Source: DASRDR01 sp963812945 [NCBI: uncultured Candidatus Rokubacteria bacterium]
GTDB taxonomy: Bacteria; Methylomirabilota; Methylomirabilia; Rokubacteriales
NCBI GenBank assembly: GCA_963812945.1
Contig: CAWEXD010000008.1
Span: 2,232,001 to 2,296,000 of the forward strand
DNA: 64,000 nt
Reading direction: 5' to 3'
Position numbers and translations under genes: made by a program
Notes under the pieces: generated by a model
Seen by the model: the letters and a program-made list of their open reading frames with translations, nothing else
Database searches by the model: none
What the model was told of the DNA's origin: nothing
Part shown: in pieces, positions 8,932-17,684 of the stretch
Numbering within the stretch: the first letter of the stretch is position 1
Layout of the letters: every line of letters starts with the position of its first letter

Positions 8932-9855
8932 GTGAAGGTTCTCGTGACGGGCGGGGCCGGCTTCATCGGCTCCCACGTGGTCGATCGCTGCGTCGAGGCC
9001 GGGCACGAAGTGGCCGTGGTCGACGATCTCAGCACGGGTCGCCGGGAGCACGTCCGGCCATCTGCGCGCCTCCATGTCGTCGACATCCGGCGCACGGAGC
9101 TCGGCGACGTCTTCCGCGACGAGACACCCGAGGCCGTGATCCACCTGGCGGCGCAGGCGGCCGTCAGCCGGTCCGTCGCGGATCCCCGGCTCGACGCCGA
9201 GGTCAACGTGCTGGGGTCGATCAACCTCCTGGAGGGCTGTCGCCGGGGCCGGGTGCGCCGGATCGTCTACGTGTCGACGGGCGGCGCGGGGTACGGCGAC
9301 ACCGAGGTGGTCCCGACCCCCGAGGACCACCCCACCCGGCCGATCTCGCCATACGGGGTATCGAAGGTCGCGGCCGAGCTCTACCTGGCGTGCTGGGAGG
9401 CTCTCTACGGGCTCAGCGGGATCGTCCTCCGCCTCGCCAACATCTACGGCCCCCGCCAGAATCCGCACGGGGAAGCCGGCGTGATCGCCATCTTCACCGA
9501 GCGGCTCCTTCGGGGCGAGCCGTGCGTCATCAACGGCGACGGTCTCCAGACGCGCGACTTCGTCTACGTGGGTGACGTGGCGGACGCGGCTCTTCTGGCG
9601 CTCGAGCAGCCCGGCGTGACGGGAGCGGTCAACGTCGGGACCGGCGTCGAGACCTCGGTGCTGACGCTCTTCGAGCGCCTCCGGGCGGCCGCCGGCGGGC
9701 GTGGCGACGCGCAGCACGGACCTGCCCGCCCCGGCGAGCAGCGCCGGAGCCTGCTCGACCCCTCGCGCGCCCGCCGTCTCCTCGGCTGGTCGCCGCGCGT
9801 GACCCTCGACGAGGGCCTCCGCCGGACCGTCGCGTCGTACCGCGTCGGCGGCTGA
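8932..9855 (+). CDS. NAD-dependent epimerase/dehydratase (UDP-glucose 4-epimerase-like)
   Basis: A 307-residue extended short-chain dehydrogenase. The NAD-binding glycine motif TGGAGFIGSH is at residues 6-15 and the aspartate that selects NAD is in VVDDLSTG. The catalytic Tyr-Lys pair is in SPYGVSK, preceded by a serine-rich VSTGG strand. The conserved NIYGPRQ and GDGLQTRDFVYV segments fit nucleotide-sugar epimerases of the GalE/RmlB type. Starts with GTG. It is divergent from the acyl-CoA synthetase and has no sugar-polymer genes nearby, so the exact sugar substrate cannot be named. It probably supplies UDP-galactose or a related sugar for envelope glycans. Confidence 0.9.
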   Translation: MKVLVTGGAGFIGSHVVDRCVEAGHEVAVVDDLSTGRREHVRPSARLHVVDIRRTELGDVFRDETPEAVIHLAAQAAVSRSVADPRLDAEVNVLGSINLLEGCRRGRVRRIVYVSTGGAGYGDTEVVPTPEDHPTRPISPYGVSKVAAELYLACWEALYGLSGIVLRLANIYGPRQNPHGEAGVIAIFTERLLRGEPCVINGDGLQTRDFVYVGDVADAALLALEQPGVTGAVNVGTGVETSVLTLFERLRAAAGGRGDAQHGPARPGEQRRSLLDPSRARRLLGWSPRVTLDEGLRRTVASYRVGG

Positions 9856-9928
9856 CGGTCCCCGGCCGCAAAGGCCGCCGTGCGGCAGTCGGGGCGTCGT
9901 GGAGAAACGCAGAGCGGCGAGCGGTTAC

Positions 9929-10300
9929 CTACCGGTCGAAGTCCAGAAACGTCCTGACGGACCAGAAGTCAGCGCTCTCGCACACGCGCTTCCCGCCATC
10001 GGTCAGGGAGAGCATCACGCCCCGCGTCCGGCCACGATCCGATTCCTTCACCTCGGCGGAGCCGAAGATGACACAGTCTCCCTCGCCGGACACGCTACCG
10101 CAGAGCCCGTCGTAGGTCACGGCCTGCGCGACCGGCGTCGTGGCTTCCCGCTTCGTCTTGTTGAGCTCGATCGTCACCGGGAGCCCGCTCGGGGACGACG
10201 TCACCTCCACGAACGCGGTGCGCTGCGAGTTGTCGGTATCAATGTCGCAGGCAGCGATGCCCAGTGCCAGGAGCGCGATCCCTACGGTGCGCCGGCGCAC
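9929..10300 (-). CDS. Small predicted lipoprotein
   Basis: A 123-residue protein starting with GTG. It has an RRR-rich n-region, a hydrophobic core and the lipobox IAAC (Cys near residue 17), so lipid anchoring after signal peptidase II cleavage is expected. The mature part begins DIDTDNSQRT and is followed by a small beta-rich domain resembling PEGA-type surface repeats (VTSSPSGLPVTIELN). The frame is open upstream to 10714 but that part is antisense-free overlap of the acyl-CoA dehydrogenase gene and not protein-like. It starts 20 bases after that gene stops and may be its last operon member. Function unknown. Confidence 0.65.
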   Translation of the reverse strand: MRRRTVGIALLALGIAACDIDTDNSQRTAFVEVTSSPSGLPVTIELNKTKREATTPVAQAVTYDGLCGSVSGEGDCVIFGSAEVKESDRGRTRGVMLSLTDGGKRVCESADFWSVRTFLDFDR

Positions 10301-10320
10301 GCTAGACCGGCTCCGCCCGT

Positions 10321-11481
10321 CTAGCGAGGATCCTCCCGCAGACCGAGGGCGTACTCGCCCACCAGGACGCGGTGGATGTCGTTGACCCCCTCGACGATCT
10401 GGAGGAACTTCGCGTCCCGCAGGAGCCGGCCGACCGTGTACTCTTCGGACGCCCCGTACGCCCCGTGGATCTGGACCGCGTCCGACGCCGTCCGGAACGC
10501 CATCTCGGAGGCGTAGAGCTTGGCGATCGACGACTCGCGCCGCGCGCGCCGCACCCCCTGGGCTTTCAGCCAGGCGAGGCGGTAGGTCAGGTACCGGGCC
10601 GACTCGATCCCGAGCACCATGTCGGCGATCTTCGCCTGCACGAGCTGGTAGCGGGCGATGGGCTGGCCGAGGACGACGCGCTGGCGTGCGTACTTCACCG
10701 AGGCGTCGAGACACGCCTGGGCGAGCCCGACGGCGCGGCAGGCCACGGAGAGGCGCCCGTTCTCCACGGCGCAGAGGGCGACCTTCAGGCCCTCGCCTTC
10801 GCGGCCGACCAGGTTCTCCGCCGGCACCCGGCAGTCCTCGAAGACGAGCTCACCCACCTGGGCGGGCCGGAACGCGAGCTTGTTGCGAATCGGCCGCTCG
10901 GTGAAGCCCGGGAATCCGCGCTCGACGACGAAGGCGCACACCCCGCGGGGGCCCTTGGCTCGGTCTAGCGTGGCGAACGTCAGATACCACTCGGCGAGGC
11001 CGATGCCGGAGATCCAGGTCTTGGCGCCATTCAGCACGTACTCGTCGCCGCGCCGGACCGCCGTCGTCTCCATCGCCGCCACGTCGGTCCCCGAGTGCGG
11101 CTCGGTCACCGCGGTCCCGGCGAACGTCTCGCCGCGGGCGAGCGGGACGAGGTACCGCTGCTTCTGGGCCTCGGTCCCGAACTGGAGGATGCCCGAGCCG
11201 ACCAGCCCCGCGGCCCGCCCCATCGCGGAGCCCATGTGGATGCAGACCCGCGACATCTCCTCGATGCCGAGCGCCATCGTGAGGTGGTCGATGCCCGGGC
11301 CGCCGTACGCCTCCGGAATCGTCCCGCCCAGGAAGCCCAGAGGGGCCATCTTGCGGACGATCTCGATCGGGTAGCGCTCCTCGCGGTCGTAGTCGCGCAC
11401 GTGCGGCGCCACCTCCCGCTCCGCGAACTCGCGGACGACGGCCTGGTAGCCCCGTTGCTCCTCGGTCAGGCCGAAGTCCAC
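10321..11481 (-). CDS. Acyl-CoA dehydrogenase
   Basis: A 386-residue FAD flavoprotein of normal family length. It oxidises an acyl-CoA at the alpha-beta bond and passes electrons to ETF. Signatures include AVTEPHSGTDVAAMET (flavin and substrate loop), the NGAKTWISG segment, and the C-terminal AVQIHGAYGASEEY. The segment around residue 370 reads VEGVNDIHR; the usual catalytic glutamate position (EGTxxI in classic members) is occupied by EGVNDI, so the Glu is kept. It lies 13 bases after the MmgE/PrpD gene, in a minus-strand operon VOC, PrpD, acyl-CoA dehydrogenase. Acid catabolism is likely, with unknown chain. Confidence 0.93.
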   Translation of the reverse strand: MDFGLTEEQRGYQAVVREFAEREVAPHVRDYDREERYPIEIVRKMAPLGFLGGTIPEAYGGPGIDHLTMALGIEEMSRVCIHMGSAMGRAAGLVGSGILQFGTEAQKQRYLVPLARGETFAGTAVTEPHSGTDVAAMETTAVRRGDEYVLNGAKTWISGIGLAEWYLTFATLDRAKGPRGVCAFVVERGFPGFTERPIRNKLAFRPAQVGELVFEDCRVPAENLVGREGEGLKVALCAVENGRLSVACRAVGLAQACLDASVKYARQRVVLGQPIARYQLVQAKIADMVLGIESARYLTYRLAWLKAQGVRRARRESSIAKLYASEMAFRTASDAVQIHGAYGASEEYTVGRLLRDAKFLQIVEGVNDIHRVLVGEYALGLREDPR

Positions 11482-11494
11482 GCGGCCCTCCGGC

Positions 11495-12859
11495 TCAGTG
11501 CGGGGATCGCGCGTGCGCGAGCGCCCGGAGACCGTCGGTCAGCTCGCGGGCGCTCTTGAGCTCTCCGGCGTGCCGGCAGAGATCCCAGGCCGCCGCGGCG
11601 GCGCCGGTGCCGAGACTCGGCGCGGCGAGCGTGACGAACTTGTCGCGGAGCAGATCCTCCGCGTACGGGCGGTCGAACTCGCCGGACGGCGAGTCCACCT
11701 GTCGCGTGAGGACTCGCCCGTCGCCGAGCCGCACGTCGACGCGCGCGGGCCGCAGGCCGGGGGTGAGCGCCGTGAGCGCGGGATCCTCCGCCACGTCCAC
11801 GCGCCGGGCGAGCGCGCGCACCCCGGGGTGGGACAGGGCGGGCTCGCGGAAGGCGTCCACGCCGCAGTCCCCGAGCACCAGCCGGACGGCGAGGGCGTAC
11901 GGGATCGAGAACTTCGCGCCCAGCGCGCCGACGGGATCGCGGTCGGCCATCGTCGCGCCGAGCGCCGTGGTCGCGACGCGGATCGACGCGACCCGGTCGG
12001 CCGCGATCGGCGTCTCGGCGAGGAGCGCCTCGAGCGCCTCGACGGCGGGGTGGTTGTACCGGCAGCAGGCGTAGCGCTTGAAGTAGTTCCGGGTGACCTC
12101 GAAGCGCTCCCCGAGTCCGTCGAGGGCCAGCGCCGCGTCGAGGCCGGTCCCGCTGATCCGGCCGAAGGTCTCTGTCAGCATGTCGGGCAAGGGCGTGACT
12201 CCCGCCGCCGCCAGATCCACCGCGAGCCAGCCGCTGGCGCCGCCGACCCCCGCGTACGCGTTTCGCACCGTCGCGCCCCCGAGCGCCGTGCGCCAGGACG
12301 TGCCCAGCGTGAGGCCGGCGGCCACGCCGAGCGCCCGGGCGGCGACGTCCTCATCGAGCTCCCTGAGCCGCGCGACCGCCGCGGCCGCGCCCACGGCCCC
12401 GTGCACCCCGTGCATGTGCATCGTCGGCCGGACCGGCGCCGCTCCCCCGAGGCGCGCCGCAACGTCGTAGCCCACGATCAGCGCGGTCAGCAAGGCCGCC
12501 CCCGACCGGCCGAGCCGCTCCGCCTCGGCGAGGGCGGCCGGGAACACGTGGATCCCGGGATGCCCGCGCGCGTACCGGTTGCCCTCGTCCAGCTCGAGCA
12601 TCGTACCGGCAAGGCCGTTGGCCACGATCGCCCACCAGGCCTCGACCCGCGGCAGCCCCTCCGCGAGGACCGTGGCCGGCCCGGGGGCGCGGTCGGCGCC
12701 GGCGTGGAGCCGCCGGACCTCGGGCTCCTCGCTGCCCGCCAGGATGGCGCCGACGGTGTCGGCGAGGATCAGCGCCGCCCGGTCACGCACGGGGGCCGCA
12801 ATGGCGTCGTCGGGGATCCCGGCCACGAAGCGTCCGAACGCGGCGAGAACCGGCTCCAT
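11495..12859 (-). CDS. MmgE/PrpD family protein
   Basis: A 454-residue protein of the 2-methylcitrate dehydratase-like family, also home to cis-aconitate decarboxylase and many uncharacterised lyases. Family features: the helical start with ILADTVGAILAGSEE, the active-site region GYDVAARLGG and HMHGVHGAVGAAAAV, the segment FKRYACCRYNHPAVEAL, and the smaller C-terminal lid domain. The ATG at 12859 gives normal family length. The frame is open further upstream into the VOC gene, but that region is another gene's antisense-phase shadow. Together with the neighbouring acyl-CoA dehydrogenase and VOC gene it suggests degradation of an organic acid. Confidence 0.9.
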   Translation of the reverse strand: MEPVLAAFGRFVAGIPDDAIAAPVRDRAALILADTVGAILAGSEEPEVRRLHAGADRAPGPATVLAEGLPRVEAWWAIVANGLAGTMLELDEGNRYARGHPGIHVFPAALAEAERLGRSGAALLTALIVGYDVAARLGGAAPVRPTMHMHGVHGAVGAAAAVARLRELDEDVAARALGVAAGLTLGTSWRTALGGATVRNAYAGVGGASGWLAVDLAAAGVTPLPDMLTETFGRISGTGLDAALALDGLGERFEVTRNYFKRYACCRYNHPAVEALEALLAETPIAADRVASIRVATTALGATMADRDPVGALGAKFSIPYALAVRLVLGDCGVDAFREPALSHPGVRALARRVDVAEDPALTALTPGLRPARVDVRLGDGRVLTRQVDSPSGEFDRPYAEDLLRDKFVTLAAPSLGTGAAAAAWDLCRHAGELKSARELTDGLRALAHARSPH

Positions 12860-12882
12860 CGGAGGCTGGGGCCGCCGGCGCG

Positions 12883-13341
12883 TCAGCGGCCGGCCGCCTG
12901 GAAAGGAAGGGGCTCGCGGCCGGCGAACGGGTTTCGGCCCGGGGGCCACGTTTCGCGCGGCTTCTCGTAGGTGACCTCCAGCATGTGGCCGTCCGGGTCC
13001 TCGAAGTAGACGGACAGATTCGCGCCGTGGTCCGTGGTGCCGCGGACGGGCACTCCCCGGGCAACGAGCGAGTCGTGGAAGGCCTCGAGGTCCTCGGGAC
13101 GCTCCACCTGCCACGCGACGTGGAACAGCCCCACCTGCTTCGGGGCTTGCGGCGCCGCGTCGGGACCCACCTTCCAGAGCCCGAGGTCGTGGGAGTCGGT
13201 GTTGCCCGGCACGGCGAAGAAGACCATCCGACCGGGCAGCCGGCCGGTCACCGCCAGGCCGACCACCTCGGTGTAGAAGGCCTCGGAGCGGTCGAGGTCG
13301 CGCACCTTGAGCACCACGTGGCCGAGCCTCTTGAGCACCAT
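12883..13341 (-). CDS. VOC-fold metalloenzyme (glyoxalase/dioxygenase superfamily)
   Basis: A 152-residue single-copy VOC protein with paired beta-alpha-beta-beta-beta modules. Probable metal ligands: His8 in GHVVLKV, the His in LFHVAWQV, and the Glu in HMLEVTY, as in extradiol dioxygenases and fosfomycin-resistance-type enzymes. The C-terminal 20 residues (after YEKPRETW) are a basic, proline-rich tail. ATG at 13341 has GGGGGAGG upstream and lies 21 bases after a -10 box. First gene of the operon that includes PrpD and acyl-CoA dehydrogenase. Reaction not predictable from sequence. Confidence 0.85.
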   Translation of the reverse strand: MVLKRLGHVVLKVRDLDRSEAFYTEVVGLAVTGRLPGRMVFFAVPGNTDSHDLGLWKVGPDAAPQAPKQVGLFHVAWQVERPEDLEAFHDSLVARGVPVRGTTDHGANLSVYFEDPDGHMLEVTYEKPRETWPPGRNPFAGREPLPFQAAGR

Positions 13342-13361
13342 GGCGGCCTCCCCCGACGGCC

Positions 13362-13390
13362 ATGATAGCGGAGTCACCGGACCGCTCCAA
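13362..13390 (-). promoter_or_regulatory. Promoter of the VOC/PrpD/acyl-CoA dehydrogenase operon
   Basis: On the minus strand: -35-like TTGGAG (13385-13390), a 17-base spacer, and -10 TATCAT (13362-13367, five of six consensus bases). It predicts a leader of about 14 bases with a strong purine-rich ribosome site before the ATG at 13341. Confidence 0.5.
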
Positions 13391-13582
13391 CCGGGCTGGA
13401 TCCCCGGCGCTGCCCGGGCCGGTCCCTCCGGTCGGCCCGCAACCATCTGCCGCCCGGCGCCGTCTCAGGGGTGGAGCGGGCCGATCAGGTGGCTCCCCGA
13501 GGCGGGTCCTTCCCCCCGGGCCATGTTACGATCGGAGCGGCCTGGGACAGCGCTCCCGGGGCCGGAGGAGGGGCGACCGAGC

Positions 13583-13837
13583 GTGGAACTCATCCCGCAC
13601 GTGGCCCGCTGCGACGAGTGCGTGGAGCTCCTCGTGGACTACCTGGAAGGCGAGCTCCCTTCCGAGCGCGCGAGGGCCCTCGAGATTCACCTCGACCTCT
13701 GTCCCTCCTGCGTTTCGTTCGTCAACACCTACCGCGGCACCGTGAACATCGCCCGCACCCTCAACGCCGACGACATCCCCCCCGAGGTGACGCAGCGCCT
13801 CATCGAGTTCCTGCGCAAGGAAGCCGAGCCAGCCTGA
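13583..13837 (+). CDS. Anti-sigma-factor-like zinc-finger protein (zf-HC2)
   Basis: An 84-residue protein with the zf-HC2 pattern: CDEC near the N-terminus and H-x3-C-x2-C in HLDLCPSC, flanking two helices. This is the zinc-binding anti-sigma domain found in RsrA/ChrR-type proteins. It has no membrane segment and no adjacent ECF sigma gene in the window, so it may act in the cytosol on a distant sigma factor. GTG start chosen because GGAGGAGGGG ends about 9 bases upstream; an ATG at 13523 would add 20 unlikely residues. A later gene, the LLM oxidoreductase, follows after 95 bases. Confidence 0.75.
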   Translation: MELIPHVARCDECVELLVDYLEGELPSERARALEIHLDLCPSCVSFVNTYRGTVNIARTLNADDIPPEVTQRLIEFLRKEAEPA

Positions 13838-13932
13838 GAACCCTCCCCGCTTGACGCGTCCTCGCCCCGCCTCCCAGAATCGGACGCTGAAGACGCGCTG
13901 ACACCCAGCCACCCTCGCTCCGGAGGCCAGTG

Positions 13933-14808
13933 ATGCCCCGCGGGATGCGCTTCGGGCTCTGTACCGACCAGAACCTGCCGTTCGCCACCTTGGTGGAACG
14001 CTGGCAGCATTTCGAGCGGCTCGGCTTCGACAGCGTCTGGGACTGCGACCACTTCAACCAGCCGAGCCGGCCGACGGGGCCCTACTACGAGGCCTGGACC
14101 CTCCTCGCCGCGCTGGCCGCCCGCACGTCGAAGATCCGTGTGGGGGTGCTGGTGAGCTCCAACACGTTCCGCCACCCGGGACTCCTGGCCCACGAGGCGA
14201 TGACGGTGGACCACGTCTCGAACGGGCGCCTCGAGCTCGGACTGGGCGCGGGGTGGTTCGTCCCCGAGCACGACCAGTTCGGCATCCCGCTCGCGCCGCC
14301 CGGGGAGCTGGTGGGCCGATTCCACGAGGCCGTCCAGATCGTCGACGCGCTCCTGCGCCACGGCCGCGTCACGTTCGACGGGACATACTACCGGCTGCGT
14401 GACGCCCACATCCGCCCGTCCCCGGTCCAGCGACCGCGCCCGCCCCTTACCCTCGGCGCCCACAAGACGCGCATGCTCCGGATCTGCGCGGAGTACGCCG
14501 ACGCCTGGAATTCCTTCGGAACCGTGCAGGAGATGCAGGAGCGCAACCAGATCCTCGACGAGCACTGCCGGGCCATCGGCCGGGATCCCGGCGCCATCTG
14601 GCGCTCGTTCTACGGCTGGGCGTCGAAGATGAAGGAGCAAGGGCTCGCCGATCCCTGGTCGAGCGTCGGCGCCTTCGAGGAGATGGTGGGACGCTACGGC
14701 GAGGCGGGGGTCAACGAGTTCCTGGTGGACGCCCCGGGTCCGGAGCAGTTCTCCGTCCTGGAGCGCGTCGCCGCGGACGTCATCCCGCGGCACCGGGCTG
14801 GCCGGTGA
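13933..14808 (+). CDS. LLM-class (probable F420-dependent) oxidoreductase
   Basis: A 291-residue TIM-barrel luciferase-like monooxygenase family protein. Typical elements: MRFGLCTDQN strand 1, FDSVWDCDHF, KIRVGVLVSSNTFRHP, and the signature LAHEAMTVDHVSNGRLELGLGAGW. Family members use F420 or FMN; this subfamily is usually F420-dependent. ATG at 13933 has GGAGG 6 bases upstream; a GTG one codon earlier is also possible. It overlaps the downstream TlpA gene by 4 bases (GTGA). It resembles the LLM gene at 35980 (shared motif VDHVS.GRLELGLG and QRPRPP), so the two are paralogues. Substrate unknown. Confidence 0.9.
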   Translation: MPRGMRFGLCTDQNLPFATLVERWQHFERLGFDSVWDCDHFNQPSRPTGPYYEAWTLLAALAARTSKIRVGVLVSSNTFRHPGLLAHEAMTVDHVSNGRLELGLGAGWFVPEHDQFGIPLAPPGELVGRFHEAVQIVDALLRHGRVTFDGTYYRLRDAHIRPSPVQRPRPPLTLGAHKTRMLRICAEYADAWNSFGTVQEMQERNQILDEHCRAIGRDPGAIWRSFYGWASKMKEQGLADPWSSVGAFEEMVGRYGEAGVNEFLVDAPGPEQFSVLERVAADVIPRHRAGR

Positions 14809-15389
14809 GGTGGACCGTCCCGCGCGGCGGTCCCCTCACGCCGTATGTGCGAGGAGCGCTCCTGATGGCCGGGGCCATCGCCGTGACGCTCGCCGCCCTC
14901 GCGGGGCGCGGAGCGGCGGTGGATCCGCCGGAGTCCTTGCGTCTGACACGACTCGGCCAGGCCGAGCCCGCGGCGGCCTTCTCGGTGGCCACGCCCGACG
15001 GCGGCACGCTCCGTCTGGCCGACCTCAAGGGCAAGGTCGTGTTCCTGAACTTCTGGGCGACCTGGTGCGAGCCCTGCCTGGAGGAGATGCCCGCCATGGA
15101 GCGCCTGTCCCGGGCGTACCGTGACCGCGGGCTGGTGGTGCTGGCGCTCTCCGCCGACCGCGAGGGCGCGTCCGTGGTGAAGCCCTTCGTCAAGCGCCAC
15201 GGCCTCACGTTCCCGGTGGGGCTGGACCCGGACCAGTCGGTGGCACGCCTCTACCGGGTCTGGGCGCTGCCCTCCACGTTCATCGTCGACCGCGCGGGCA
15301 CCGGGCTCTTTCGTGCACACGGGGCGCGTGACTGGGACGGCAAGGACGCCCTCGCGTTCTTCGACAGCCTCCTGAAGCCCCGCTCCTAG
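14805..15389 (+). CDS. TlpA-family thiol-disulfide oxidoreductase
   Basis: A 194-residue exported thioredoxin. One N-terminal hydrophobic segment (about residues 15-38) acts as signal peptide or anchor. The redox site WCEPC lies near residue 86 in the FLNFWATWCEPC strand, and the cis-proline is in ALPSTFIVD. It probably reduces disulfides outside the membrane, for example in cytochrome c maturation, and could receive electrons from the CcdA protein encoded at 24174. It starts with GTG overlapping the LLM gene stop, so translation is coupled although no functional link is evident. Confidence 0.9.
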   Translation: MRWTVPRGGPLTPYVRGALLMAGAIAVTLAALAGRGAAVDPPESLRLTRLGQAEPAAAFSVATPDGGTLRLADLKGKVVFLNFWATWCEPCLEEMPAMERLSRAYRDRGLVVLALSADREGASVVKPFVKRHGLTFPVGLDPDQSVARLYRVWALPSTFIVDRAGTGLFRAHGARDWDGKDALAFFDSLLKPRS

Positions 15390-15462
15390 CGCCGCGGCAG
15401 CGGCCCTCCCAGCTCGTCGATTCGGCAAGACCCGACGACGCATTGTCATCGCCTGAGACGAT

Positions 15463-15491
15463 TTGACGCCATCGACACTCCCGCTTACACT
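15463..15491 (+). promoter_or_regulatory. Promoter of the transglutaminase-like gene
   Basis: -35 TTGACG (15463-15468), a 17-base spacer, and -10 TACACT (15486-15491). It predicts a leader of about 54 bases with TAGGAGG before the ATG at 15552. The rest of the 162-base gap shows nothing else. Confidence 0.65.
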
Positions 15492-15551
15492 ACCCGGCGT
15501 CCCATGACGGTAGGGCTTCCACCGGTCCGCACGACGCTAGGAGGACACCCG

Positions 15552-16649
15552 ATGGAGAGACGCACATTCCTCAGGACAGCCACCCTGGCCTCGGCGGGGG
15601 TCGCCCTCGGCAGGGCACCCGCCGCGCGGGCGAGCTCCACCGGACCCGAGCGCTGGCGCGCGTTCGAGATCACGACGCGCGTGGAGGTCATCAACCCCGC
15701 GGGGACGACCCGGGTGTGGGTGCCCCTGCCGCTGGCCCAGGATACGGACTACCACAAGGCGCTCGGCCACACGTGGGGCGGGAACGCGGGGAGCGTGCAG
15801 GTCGCGCGTGACCCCAAGTACGGCGCCGTGATGGCCGTCGCCGAGTGGCCGGCGGGCGCGACGCTGCCGACGCTCCCAACCTTGGAGGTCGTCGCGCGGA
15901 TCAGCACACGCGACCGTCAGGTCGACGTCAGCGCCCCGGCCAAGGGCGCGACCGAAGATGCGGCGGTGCTGAAGCGCTATCTCGAGGCCAGCGACCTGAT
16001 CCGCACGGACGGGATCGTCGAGGCCACGGCCCGGGGGATCACAGGCGGCGCCAAGACGGACGTCGACAAGGCGCGGGCCCTCTACGAGTGGATCGTGGAC
16101 AACACGTTCCGGGACCCGAAGGTCAAGGGCTGCGGGCTCGGCGACATCAAGACCATGCTCGAGACGAAGAACCTGGGTGGCAAGTGCGCCGACCTCAACG
16201 CGCTCTTCGTCGGCTTCGCGCGCGCGATCGGCATCCCCGCGCGTGACGTCTACGGAATCCGGGTCGCCGACTCGGCCGAGTTCAAGAGCCTCGGGAAGAG
16301 CGGCGACATCACGCGCGCGCAGCACTGCCGCGCCGAGTTCTACCTCCCCGGGCACGGCTGGGTGCCGGTGGACCCGGCCGACGTGCGCAAGGTCGTCCTT
16401 GAGGAGAAGCCGGGCGGCCTGTCGCTCACCGATCCCCAGGTGCTGAAGGCGCGCGGGAAGCTCTTCGGCGCCTGGGAGATGAACTGGATGGCCTACAACC
16501 ACGCCCACGACGTGAAGCTGCCGGGCTCGGCGGGGGCGCCGGTGGCCTTCCTCATGTATCCCCAGGCCGAGACCGGCGGAAGCCGTCGGGACACCCTCGA
16601 CCCGGACCAGTTCCGCTACACGATCAGGTCACGCGAGATCGCCCAGTAG
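15552..16649 (+). CDS. Exported transglutaminase-like cysteine peptidase-fold protein
   Basis: A 365-residue protein. The N-terminus MERRTFLRTATLASAGVALG resembles a Tat signal with twin arginines at residues 3-4, cleaved around residue 28. The transglutaminase core carries the triad: Cys in LGGKCADLNALF (near 211), His in AQHCRAEFYL (near 256) and Asp in WVPVDPADV (near 273). An N-terminal beta domain of about 120 residues precedes it. An ATG at 15504 is in frame but lacks a ribosome site, whereas GGAGG precedes 15552. Bacterial members act as proteases or peptide-bond hydrolases of envelope proteins; the target here is unknown. Monocistronic, closed by the downstream terminator. Confidence 0.88.
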   Translation: MERRTFLRTATLASAGVALGRAPAARASSTGPERWRAFEITTRVEVINPAGTTRVWVPLPLAQDTDYHKALGHTWGGNAGSVQVARDPKYGAVMAVAEWPAGATLPTLPTLEVVARISTRDRQVDVSAPAKGATEDAAVLKRYLEASDLIRTDGIVEATARGITGGAKTDVDKARALYEWIVDNTFRDPKVKGCGLGDIKTMLETKNLGGKCADLNALFVGFARAIGIPARDVYGIRVADSAEFKSLGKSGDITRAQHCRAEFYLPGHGWVPVDPADVRKVVLEEKPGGLSLTDPQVLKARGKLFGAWEMNWMAYNHAHDVKLPGSAGAPVAFLMYPQAETGGSRRDTLDPDQFRYTIRSREIAQ

Positions 16650-16677
16650 CCGGCGTTCCTGGCTCACGTCGTGACGA

Positions 16678-16711
16678 GGCGCCCCGGGGAGCCCCCGGGG
16701 CGCCTTCGTTT
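16678..16711 (+). terminator. Rho-independent terminator
   Basis: A perfect 12-base inverted repeat (16678-16689 with 16693-16704), a 3-base AGC loop, and a T-containing tail TTCGTTT. It lies 28 bases after the transglutaminase stop and faces the convergent LysR gene. The tail favours plus-strand termination; the stem could also help stop minus-strand transcripts. Confidence 0.8.
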
Positions 16712-16758
16712 CTGCCTCGCTGGCCCGTATCCCGCTGCGGCGCCGAGGTCGGGGATCG

Positions 16759-17664
16759 CTATCCGCCCGAGGCGGGGAACTCCTCGGCGAGGAAGTCGTG
16801 GAAGGCCCGGCAGAGAGGCGAGCGCGAGCGACCGGCGTGGCCGATCACGTAGAAGTGGCGCGTCACACTCAGGTCCTTGAGCTTCACGCAGGCGAGAAGA
16901 CCATGGCGGCACTCGTCCTCGGCGGCGCGGCGGGACATGACCGACACTCCCACCCCAGCCTTGACGGCCTGCTTGATCGCGCTGGTCGAGCCCATCTCGG
17001 CGATCACCTGCATGTCGCCGAGGCCTCGCCCGGCCGCCTCCAGCGCCCGCTCGAGCGCTTGGCGTGAGCCCGAGCCGGGCTCGCGCACGATGAGGGGCTC
17101 AGCGCGGAGATCCTCCAGGGCGGCATCGGCGCGGCCGACCCACGGGTGTCCCGGAGGAACGACGAGGACCAGCTCGTCAGGCATGAGGACCCTCGCCTCG
17201 AGCGCCCGATTGCCGGGGTCGGCCCCCACCACGCCCACGTCGACCTGGCCGTCCAGGACGGCCTGCACGATCGCGCCCGTGTCCGAGATCTGGAGCGTGA
17301 TGCTGACGCGCGGGTGCCGCCCGCGAAAGCGCCCGATGATGACCGGCAGGACGTACTCGCCCGGGATGGTGCTCGCGCCGACCAGGAGCGTGCCGGTGAC
17401 TTGGCCGAGGAACTGGTCGAGCGCTTGCCGCGCCTCGGTCCGGAGGGTGAGCATCTGACGCGCGTAGCCGTGGAGGAGCTCCCCGGCCCGGGTCGGCACG
17501 GTCTCGCGGCTCAGCCGGTCGAACAGGCGCGTGCCCAGCTCCTCCTCCAGGAGGCGCACGTGCTCGCTCACCGTGGACTGGGTCAGGCGGAGAGCGGAGG
17601 CCGCCCGGGAGAAGCTCCGGAGCTCGTACACCCTGGCGAACACCTCGAGCTGGCGGAGATCCAT
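16759..17664 (-). CDS. LysR-family transcriptional regulator
   Basis: A 301-residue LTTR. The winged helix-turn-helix starts MDLRQLEVFARVYEL, with the recognition helix in RLTQSTVSEHVRLLEEELG. The effector-binding domain spans about residues 90-300. The IPGEYVLPVIIGRFRGRHP start of that domain recalls CysB/YeiE-like members. ATG at 17664 gives normal length; a longer frame to 17967 only adds residues from the neighbouring gene. It lies 20 bases after the indolepyruvate oxidoreductase gene on the same strand, so it may be co-transcribed with it and regulate it, which departs from the usual divergent LysR arrangement. Confidence 0.92.
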   Translation of the reverse strand: MDLRQLEVFARVYELRSFSRAASALRLTQSTVSEHVRLLEEELGTRLFDRLSRETVPTRAGELLHGYARQMLTLRTEARQALDQFLGQVTGTLLVGASTIPGEYVLPVIIGRFRGRHPRVSITLQISDTGAIVQAVLDGQVDVGVVGADPGNRALEARVLMPDELVLVVPPGHPWVGRADAALEDLRAEPLIVREPGSGSRQALERALEAAGRGLGDMQVIAEMGSTSAIKQAVKAGVGVSVMSRRAAEDECRHGLLACVKLKDLSVTRHFYVIGHAGRSRSPLCRAFHDFLAEEFPASGG

Positions 17665-17684
17665 GTCTTGGGCGCGCCCGCGCG

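Noticed and set aside
8842-9717. N-terminal extension of the acyl-CoA synthetase
   Set aside because: It would run antisense through the well-supported epimerase gene and across two promoters; family-standard length starts at 8841.
15504-15551. Earlier ATG for the transglutaminase-like gene
   Set aside because: Adds 16 residues without ribosome site, while 15552 has TAGGAGG and starts a proper twin-arginine signal.
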